Shown: positions 56,601 to 64,000 of the stretch, one piece after another
Layout of the letters: each line of letters opens with the position of its first letter
Numbering within the stretch: the first letter of the stretch is position 1
The notes under the pieces: model-generated
Told to the model about the DNA's origin: nothing
Databases searched by the model: none
Seen by the model: only the letters and a program-made list of their open reading frames with translations
Translations under genes and position numbers: made by a program
Origin: Fragilaria radians
Lineage: Eukaryota; Bacillariophyta; Fragilariophyceae; Fragilariales; Fragilariaceae
NCBI GenBank assembly: GCA_900642245.1
Contig: CAAAJI010000019.1
Span: 1 to 64,000 of the forward strand
Length of the DNA stretch: 64,000 nt
Direction: 5' to 3'

Positions 56601-58291
56601 CTGTGTTCTTTTCTTCATTATTCCCTGATCAGCCATGTGCATCATGTTGCCAAGTGAGAATTATTACAGCAAAGCTGGGTGTTTTTAAAGGTATGCTAAT
56701 GTCTTATCCCTTAATCAGCAAGATCTTACTTCCACTCTCCATGTTGAAGGTGAAACCATCGCGCTCCTCAGATTCTTGTTTAGAAGGTAAGGCTTTTATA
56801 TTAGTAAGAGGAATTTTCCCATCGAAATCAGCATTGATGATGAACCGTCACCTTCATCCACAACTGAGTAAGCCTCCGCCAAGCTCTCAATTTAATTTGC
56901 GTCCTCTCAGTAGTATGATAAAGAAAATTCTTGAGTTAGCTGGGCTTTCAATTGATTGTTTGGAAGCATATGCGTATGAGAGCTCCACATGGAGAAGGCG
57001 TACATGGGCGTTTTGTGTCGGCGTTTGTGATCCAACAAATAGTCTTCCTGAAGGAACTGTATTTGTTACAGGAATGGGTGTTGGTCGTAACTCGGTGAAG
57101 AAAGTCTACATGACAAGGTGTCCTTGCACTGAAGTAGGTGACGGAAAATTAGTAGAAAGAGTGCATGAAAAGCCACTAACCATGCAAACAGAGTATTGGA
57201 ATTTTCTCAAATCCCTCCACTTCGGTGTTGTCATATTTGCTAATCCTCAAAGAGAAAATGGATTGCCTTTACCCCCTCAAATTAGTAATGGCGATCTTGA
57301 CGGAGACCAGTACTTTATTTGCTGGGATGATGAAATTCTGGAAATTCTGACTGCCCAAAACAGGGATGAGTTGAAGATTCAAACCGAGATTCTAGAGGAC
57401 ACAGAAGAGAGTGTTGATGAGAAAGAGGAAGATCTTGATCCCATTCTGGGGCAGCAAGTACGAAAAGTTATATCAGGGAAGTCTTGCATTGGAACAGTCA
57501 TAATGAAATTGACAGATATGGATAAAGATGAAGATCCAACTTATAAATGTGATTTTGGAAAGAGTGGCTCACTCGTTTTAACAAGAAAACAAATTCTCAA
57601 AGGGAGAGATTTCATGGATAGAATCTTAGATCATCGTCAGAATGGAATCAGTGCAGAAGTGTTTATCTTGTGGCATTTTTGTCAAACCACATCCTGGCAA
57701 CGAGTTGACGTGCTTCGTCGAGAGTCTGAAGAAAATGCAAGTGTGCTTGCAGACTATGCTAGAGATAAAGAACTTCTTAACTCAAAAGGGTGGGAATGGG
57801 CATCTGCCCTTCAACGAGATGCTAGGATAGTTCAAGTTTTGGACTGGAAAGGTGAGATTTTTCCAAATTTGAAGATTCAAGTAATGTATGATGACGGGTC
57901 AATTGAGTGGGAAAAGGCATCTGACCTTGCAGATGATCCAGATGATAGAAATATCTTGAAAGACTTTGCTGTTAATCAGAATTTGCTTAAGGAAAGAGCC
58001 TGGAGCTTTGTTAAAGAATCCTTGGGTGATTCTTTAATTTGGTTCAACGGTGTGCAAAAAATCCTATCAGATGTCACACGGCTAACGGAATACAATCAGC
58101 TTACAGAGAATCTTCATCGTGCCTGGTTGACAAGTCTCAGGGGAGCTCAAGATGACAATGCAGATACGATAGCATTAGGACGTGCCTTCAAACAATCGTT
58201 GGATATTTGTAAGCATGGTGGTAGAGTCACATTACCATTTCATTTAGCACATCGGGTGAGGAAAGCATTGAGGAAGCATGTTGATTATTAG
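53697..58291 (+). CDS. Cellular RNA-dependent RNA polymerase (RNA-silencing type) with chromo/Tudor-like modules
   Basis: Exons 53697-54165, 54250-54486 and 54552-58291 give about 1481 residues. The first 680 are disordered, rich in Asp, Asn, Ser and Glu. The RdRP core (about 770-1230) contains the catalytic motif NGDLDGDQYF with Asp at 1150, 1152 and 1154, diagnostic of eukaryotic cellular RdRPs that make double-stranded RNA from single strands for small-RNA pathways. Other family phrases are CVGVCDPTNSLPEGTVFVTG and FANPQRENGLPLPPQISNGD. A small module with pattern (Y-x-D-G)-x-W-x-x-A/V-x-x-x-DP-x-LA-x-F/Y-A-x-LL-x-x-GW is found once before the core (about 689-744) and twice after it (about 1267-1326 and 1328-1392). 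The start at 53697 is the first in-frame ATG; an upstream exon is possible. It converges on the primase gene. Confidence 0.92.
54166..54249 (+). other. Intron 1 of the RdRP gene
   Basis: This 84-bp intron has donor GTACGT and acceptor CATCTAG, phase 1. It removes the stop after GTFLGAD. Confidence 0.85.
54487..54551 (+). other. Intron 2 of the RdRP gene
   Basis: This 65-bp intron has donor GTAAGT and acceptor CATAG, phase 1. It joins EDKIP to DKLSVGKV in the frame of the long third exon. Confidence 0.85.
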
Positions 58292-59367
58292 TAAGAAAAA
58301 GCAAAAATACCATATTATACTGCAATCATACAGATTGAAGTTCAAACAGAATGTCAAACAAAGCATGCTATTGCAGACTTGTTCAAAAGTCCTATGACAA
58401 ACCTGATCAATTTCTTAAGATTGGGCTTCAAAAGCTGACATCCCTACAGAAGACGAATCAGAAAGTTGGGATGGCAATATTCTGGCCATCATCAAGAGAC
58501 ATGAAGTTAATTATATTGATAGATACGTATCTATGCCAGACCTTTAGAATTGTAAATTTCTGATTACTGCAAGTTAAGATCTCAAGCCACAACTCTTTCT
58601 CTCACTCAAGTATTGCGAAGCACCATTGGAAGATGAAATCAATTGTAGTTGGTTTTAATGAGGAATGCACTACAAATATAATTTAATGGAGAAAAGAATG
58701 TGTATGCTTTAAAAGGCCACTAATCCGAATAAATCAATTATTTGTAATGTACTTAAGGTTGAAGACCAAAAGAAAGAAATTTCACAGTTGCAATAAATGC
58801 TTTAGGGACATATGCAAATGCTCTTTTTCTACAATATGGCAATATATCATGCTCTTATATCATCTAATGCAAAATACAATCACCTTGTTTTGAGCCCTAG
58901 ATTACGTATAAAATATTCATTGGCGAGGATTTATGCAACTTTAATGGAAAATTTTTTTTACCTCAAATACTGACGCTCTTGCAATGATATACAAGGGTAA
59001 TTCTTCAACTCATCTCTAAATGAAAAGATGTTAATAGTGTGGATCTTTACACGGAATTCAGATTAGAGTTTACATAGCCTTATTCATCAAGTTACCATGT
59101 AGCAATGACAGCGCCTGCAAATTGAATGGCGAGCAGAATCCATGTGGCTCTTGAAGTACATCCATGCTAGGTCATCAATACCGTGATAGACAGAGAATGA
59201 GCTATTTGCTCCTTTTTTCCATTTCATTACATTCTACATCAGTAGTATTATTTGTTGATTTGATGCTTTCTCAATGCTTTCAGCTTTTACCTGTGTAATT
59301 TCAAGTACAATAAAAACCGAAATTGAGTTGGAAGAATGTACATGCAGCAAAGAAAGTATGTACAATT
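58292..59367. other. Convergent spacer between RdRP and primase genes
   Basis: This 1.1-kb AT-rich spacer holds the 3' ends of both genes. A 70-codon frame at 58351-58563 has no recognisable feature. Confidence 0.4.
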
Positions 59368-62300
59368 TTAAAAATTTAAGGACACTGTTACATCTTCGAG
59401 AGGTTCTAACGCTGGTGATGAATCCAATGAAGGGGATGTCAAAGGTCGAAGATTACTTTCGTCACTATCCCAATCTCCCCACTCTTCATCAATACGCGCT
59501 ATTGCCTCATCTAAAGGTTCCTCCAACTCGACGTCTAATTCCGAAAAAGAATGGTTTGGTAAATACATTTGACCAAAGTTATGGCTGTCATCAGGCATGA
59601 GCCAAACGTAATCGTCATCCAACATTTCACCCCATTCTTCCGCCATGAGTTCTAATTCTAGCTCCAAATTTTCAACCGGTTGTTCTTTCTGCAAATCGGT
59701 ATTCTCATCATTAAATTTTGGCTTCGTGGCTCCATCTTGAGGGAAAAGGGAGAGAACATGCATTGGATCCATCAACTCAAAGCCAGTGTCTGGAGGCACA
59801 AAACCTTCAGGAAGACTTTTCAGAAATTCGTCAAGTTCGTTGTACAACTTATCCTGCTTATTGGTAGAAATTCTCCCCTCTGTGGAATCACTCTGGCTAA
59901 ACTCAAGCAATCTAGAACATATTCGGCTAGCAGAAACATCAAGCTGATGCACCGTGCCATGGAGTTGACTAAGTCGAACGAGGAGACTTTGACAGTAAAC
60001 TTGGAGATCGTCTATATTCATCGAATCCAACTCTTTAATACCAGTACTAACATCCAAATGGGTGCTCTCTTCCGATTTTTCCAATCTTGACTCAAGTAAT
60101 CTTGATGCCAGGAGCCAATTTGAATTAACGTTTGAAAGCTTAGTAGCTGCAGAAGCCCTAAGCAAATACGCTAATGCCTCTTGAACTTCAAGCTCAGCTC
60201 GATAGGAGCGTTTAACGCTATTGTCATAGGTTCCTTCGAAAATATCTTGATCATCAAGGAAGAATCTATCTAAGGTTCCAGAAAATGTATTCGTGTCAGC
60301 AATCTTTAAATGCTCCAAATTTTCAACAATCGAAATCTCGAAATCAGCATTAGAAAAATCCCTAACATCTGAATTCAAGCCAGATATCGAAGTCTTATTG
60401 TCTGTCGAAGAAAAAACCTTCGTTTGTGAAATATCTGAGGAAAACGCTGATTGTGAGTTATCTTTGAGGATTCCATCAAATCGATTGGACGATGCATATT
60501 CAAGTTCTACTACATCATCGCTTCGAACTGGAGATAAAGTGTATAGGTCAGTGTCATGGTTACTTTCTCGCCCAATATCGGATTCATCTACACTATCTCC
60601 GAACGCCCCGACAGGAACATCGGAGCGGCAAGATAACGACTTCCATAACGACCGAATATTTGTTTCTCCTCCTGTTGTCGGTAACACAGTAAGATCATCT
60701 ACAAGGCAATGAAAGAGCCACTTTCTGTCATCAGAGGACCATTCAATATGTGCTTGTGTTCCCGTTGCACTACTCGATGCCACAGCAGCATGCATAGCTT
60801 GCCTAGCCGAAGGGTACCTCACCAAGTTGCGCAAGAGCCGCTCCTCCGCCAATTTTGCTTTAATCTCTTGATTATCCTTAACGAGGACGCCAATTCCCTT
60901 TTCGAAGAAGGAAGAATCCTTTACTATAGCTCCTCTCTGATACCCTGCATTCGCTGCATCATCAGAAAGGTAGCGATCACCGTGATATTCATTTGAATTG
61001 AAGAACACTGCGTTTTCATTGTATTTCTTTTTGGAAGATTCTGGGCGAAAGGTAAGATCATGAAATCGTCTTTTGGACTTGTCCTTTGGAACGCCCAACC
61101 AAGATGCGTCAGAATCCTTTTTGATGTCGATTCCAGAAAAATGCTGAATAAGTGGCTTTTGTCGGAACCCTGAACGTTGCATCCTCGTCCGATAGCGTTC
61201 CTGACGTTGAGCAGAGGAAGTAGTTGACTCAAAGTTTTTCCTCGAATCTTTGAATTTCAACTTTTTTTCGTTCACTCGAACAGCCTCACTTCTATTTCCT
61301 TTATAAGCATTTTGGGTACCCATTCTATTTTCTAACGATGAATCGGATATTCCCCCATGGAGCATTCGTTTTACAACTTTTGTTACATTGCGGGAATCAT
61401 AACCATCCACGCTCTCCACTCGACGTTCTATATTTTCTGTCACGCTAGCCTTTCTAGTTACCATGCTCAGAAGATCTGATTCTAACTGAATCCTAAGGGC
61501 ATGTGATGGTTCACACGCATCGTCAGAAATAGCTCTAGCCAAATCAACGGAAACTTCACAAGTCCTCCGCGTTCTTTCAACAGCATTTAGAAATGTTGAC
61601 AAAAATTCAGAGACTTGGTCGCAAATGTCGCTAAAGCTGTTGGGGGCACCTGATAGTGCTCTAGAATCGTATTGCGAAATTATCCTATTTGTGTACCATC
61701 GTGACCACTCAGTTGCATTCTCTAGAACTGTACGTCGAAATGCCTTGGCATCACCCACTTGAAGCTCAAAGTATTCTCCAGGATCTTTCACTCCATTTGG
61801 CAGGGTTGCAACGGCGATCTCCATGACATACTTTCCACAAATTCTGGAGAGTATGCCACTACTACATAGCCTTTCAATCGCCATAATACCCGCATTATCA
61901 TTGTCCAGACATAATATAATACGACTTCCTGAGGCTCGTAAAGCTTTGGCAACCTTATCTAATTGTTCGTATGTCAACGCGGTTCCCATCGATGCCACAA
62001 CTTCGCGGATGCCGACGTCGCACATTGCAATAACGTCCATGTAACCCTCGACGACGACTATAGATCTACGGAATGATTTTGTATTTCCATTATTCGCATT
62101 CTCCATTTCATCAAGCACAATCTTTGCCTTGTTAAGCCCGAAAACTTCGTTTTTTTTCGAAAATATGATAGTTTCAGGGCTGTTTAGATATTTCGGTGCT
62201 TTGAAATCTGCTTTTTTAGCACTAGATTCTGTAGATGAAAGTATCCTACCACCAAATGCCAACACTGCCTTGCCCGTCTCATCAAAAATAGGAATGACTA

Positions 62301-63312
62301 ATCTAGCTCGAAAGCGATCAATCAAGTTCTCATATTCGTCTATTTCAATCTCGCTGTGTGGTGAGAGCTGAGCAGTCATGGTATTCTTGAATCGGGTAGT
62401 ATTTGTAGCGACAGCTAATCCAGATTCCAGTATTTCACTTGCCGAAAAATTATAATGCCGTAAATGATGTACAAGGCTTCCCTTGCCCCAAACCTCGGAA
62501 GAAAAATAGGCATCTGGAGCATACCCAATAGCAAAGTCGCGTGTAGTCGATGGAGATATCTTTCGAGATATCAAGAATGCACGAGCTTTTCCCGCTTCTG
62601 GAGAACTGAGCAAGGCATTCCAGTAAAAATCAGCCGCCACCAAATGGCAATGCAGCAGACGACTTCGCTTCAGGTTTTCTTCGAGTACTTTGGGGTCCAT
62701 TCGAGAAGATATTTGTGGAATTACAATCGTTGTAGGATCACCAAAGTTTTGAGCGACATATCGTACTGCATCGTAGAATGTCATGGATTGTCCTTGAAGT
62801 GAATTGTAAGACTGAACGAATTTAAACACGTCCCCTCCTGCTCCACATGAAAAACACTTGAACAATTTTCGATTGTTGTCAATGCTCATTGAAGGTTCAT
62901 GGTCATCGTGAAAGGGGCATACTGCTAGAGCACCATTGTTACCTTTGCGTTTAAATCCAGGAAGGTCATAGGATTCAATGACGTCTACAATGTCTATGGA
63001 ATCCTTGAGTAACTTGATTTGTTCTGAAAATTGTTGTATTTCTGGTGACGTTGGAACAACTTTTGAAACGTCTCCTTCGTCTTCATTGAATTTTTCTTCA
63101 TCAAATGGTAGAGAAGACCTTAATAATGATGACGAACATGATGATTTCCGAAAACTATGTATCGGGTGATCTTTGTCATAGCGAGACTTTTTGGTCCATG
63201 TGTTTCCATTGGAGATGTGATTTTTTTGGAGTCGGATTGGATGTCGAAAAGCATGTGGAATCAAGAATGAATCAACCAATGATATGCTATTCAGTTGTTG
63301 AAGAATCATCAT
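59368..63312 (-). CDS. Plastid-targeted DnaG-type primase with long C-terminal extension
   Basis: Starting at 63312 (MMILQQLNSIS...) the protein has about 1314 residues; the frame opens at 63369 with 19 more codons. The N-terminus has a moderately hydrophobic segment ending PHAF-RH, an ASAFAP-like plastid import site. Numbering from 63369: a CHC2 zinc finger (C151, H154, C172, C175; CPFHDDHEPS ... FKCFSCGAGGDVF) that recognises template, the primase catalytic N-domain (ARAFLISRKIS ... RLVIPIFDETGKAVLAFGGR), and a TOPRIM core with EGYMDVIAM (E441, D445) and CLDNDNAG (D489, D491). About 780 residues follow, mostly polar and low in similarity, where bacterial DnaG has only a short helicase-binding domain. 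DnaG makes RNA primers for DNA replication, here presumably of plastid DNA. It is a single frame with no intron. Confidence 0.92.
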   Translation of the reverse strand: MMILQQLNSISLVDSFLIPHAFRHPIRLQKNHISNGNTWTKKSRYDKDHPIHSFRKSSCSSSLLRSSLPFDEEKFNEDEGDVSKVVPTSPEIQQFSEQIKLLKDSIDIVDVIESYDLPGFKRKGNNGALAVCPFHDDHEPSMSIDNNRKLFKCFSCGAGGDVFKFVQSYNSLQGQSMTFYDAVRYVAQNFGDPTTIVIPQISSRMDPKVLEENLKRSRLLHCHLVAADFYWNALLSSPEAGKARAFLISRKISPSTTRDFAIGYAPDAYFSSEVWGKGSLVHHLRHYNFSASEILESGLAVATNTTRFKNTMTAQLSPHSEIEIDEYENLIDRFRARLVIPIFDETGKAVLAFGGRILSSTESSAKKADFKAPKYLNSPETIIFSKKNEVFGLNKAKIVLDEMENANNGNTKSFRRSIVVVEGYMDVIAMCDVGIREVVASMGTALTYEQLDKVAKALRASGSRIILCLDNDNAGIMAIERLCSSGILSRICGKYVMEIAVATLPNGVKDPGEYFELQVGDAKAFRRTVLENATEWSRWYTNRIISQYDSRALSGAPNSFSDICDQVSEFLSTFLNAVERTRRTCEVSVDLARAISDDACEPSHALRIQLESDLLSMVTRKASVTENIERRVESVDGYDSRNVTKVVKRMLHGGISDSSLENRMGTQNAYKGNRSEAVRVNEKKLKFKDSRKNFESTTSSAQRQERYRTRMQRSGFRQKPLIQHFSGIDIKKDSDASWLGVPKDKSKRRFHDLTFRPESSKKKYNENAVFFNSNEYHGDRYLSDDAANAGYQRGAIVKDSSFFEKGIGVLVKDNQEIKAKLAEERLLRNLVRYPSARQAMHAAVASSSATGTQAHIEWSSDDRKWLFHCLVDDLTVLPTTGGETNIRSLWKSLSCRSDVPVGAFGDSVDESDIGRESNHDTDLYTLSPVRSDDVVELEYASSNRFDGILKDNSQSAFSSDISQTKVFSSTDNKTSISGLNSDVRDFSNADFEISIVENLEHLKIADTNTFSGTLDRFFLDDQDIFEGTYDNSVKRSYRAELEVQEALAYLLRASAATKLSNVNSNWLLASRLLESRLEKSEESTHLDVSTGIKELDSMNIDDLQVYCQSLLVRLSQLHGTVHQLDVSASRICSRLLEFSQSDSTEGRISTNKQDKLYNELDEFLKSLPEGFVPPDTGFELMDPMHVLSLFPQDGATKPKFNDENTDLQKEQPVENLELELELMAEEWGEMLDDDYVWLMPDDSHNFGQMYLPNHSFSELDVELEEPLDEAIARIDEEWGDWDSDESNLRPLTSPSLDSSPALEPLEDVTVSLNF

Positions 63313-63369
63313 AATTCTCCAATATGTTTTGAAACCATCTTTAATCCTTACATCTTTTGTCCTTATCAT

Positions 63370-64000
63370 CTTCGTCTCAATATTTGGTTTGGCAATCGGT
63401 TGGCTTGTTTAACTCTAGTACTACTCGATACTCGTTGATCAAAAAACATAATAACCTTATCGGTGGTCTTAAATCTAGTAGAAGTATGCAAAGTACCTTT
63501 CCCATAATAGTCCTTTATCAACAATATGCAGTGACAATGAGATGTAATTCCTCAAGGATTTTCATAGGTTTATGGCATAGCTCCTAATTGGAAGCAGCTT
63601 TACAATATAATACACCCCAATCACTAAGTTAATTTCTACCATACCTCCATCCTGGAAAAATGTTGAAGTAGCTAGAATACACACAAGAACTGTTGATAGG
63701 TTCTAATTAAGTCTCAAATTAAATCAGCCCTGTCCTAATACACCAAGATCCAATTCCACTTAACGTTTGAAAGACAACTCAGATTTCAGTTGGAATTTCT
63801 AAATATTGGTGGATAGCGGTCAAGTACTTAAATGCCATTAGAATGCAGTGAAGATTCTTTTGGAGTTCTGTTGAAACTTGAGAGTACTCTCCCTACTTGT
63901 ATCGAGGTAGGATGAGGTAAGTATCCGGGGTACTAGGACTAGTACATGTCGCTCACTAGATTTTACGTCGTCGCATTGCCTTTCTCGTTATTTCCCTCAC
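63370..64000. other. Gene-free right edge of the window
   Basis: This includes the 5' region of the primase gene. No other gene is supportable before the window ends. Confidence 0.4.

Overview
This window looks like nuclear DNA of a diatom or a close stramenopile alga. It is AT-rich. Its long genes lie on both strands, separated by kilobases of gene-free DNA, and have a few short GT-AG introns (62 to 113 bp). Several predicted proteins start with a hydrophobic signal peptide that ends in an ASAFAP-like Ala-Phe (or Ser-Ala-Phe) motif, which marks import into a secondary red plastid. Poly-Gln, Ser and Asn runs are common. The genus cannot be fixed from sequence alone.

Layout. Positions 1-2.5 kb hold a decayed LTR-retrotransposon integrase end. 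From 2.5 to 16 kb are two giant paralogous receptors, head to head, each with two Cache sensor modules, four membrane segments and a TPR-like tail. From 17 to 30 kb are NOT4 (RING-RRM-C3H ubiquitin ligase), a thylakoid-type plastid protein, and a soluble-type adenylyl cyclase with an AAA module and TPRs. From 30 to 36 kb is gene-poor DNA with an LRR relic. From 36 to 42 kb are a sugar-phosphate cyclase of the EEVS/DDGS type (three confirmed exons plus a probable first exon) and a plastid lysyl-tRNA synthetase with a WHEP-like N-terminus. From 43.5 to 46.7 kb is mobile DNA: a 2.1-kb element with perfect 20-bp terminal inverted repeats that carries both a decayed pogo/Tigger-like transposase and an OTU-protease-like reading frame, followed by a second OTU fragment. 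From 46.9 to 52.3 kb are a YbaB-like plastid protein, NudC, a mitochondrial CoA-type carrier (with a one-base frameshift at its signature motif) and a spastin/katanin-type AAA ATPase. From 53.7 to 58.3 kb is a cellular RNA-dependent RNA polymerase whose core is flanked by three copies of a small chromo/Tudor-like module. From 59.4 to 63.4 kb is a DnaG-type plastid primase with a very long C-terminal extension.

The genes do not form an operon. Themes recur: environmental sensing and cyclic-nucleotide signalling (Cache receptors, cyclase), plastid gene expression and replication (LysRS, primase, YbaB-like protein), RNA control (NOT4, RdRP) and cytoskeleton or chaperone work (NudC, AAA). The most unusual items are the OTU-bearing pogo-like transposon, the modular RdRP, the double-Cache/TPR receptor pair and the C7-cyclitol synthase.
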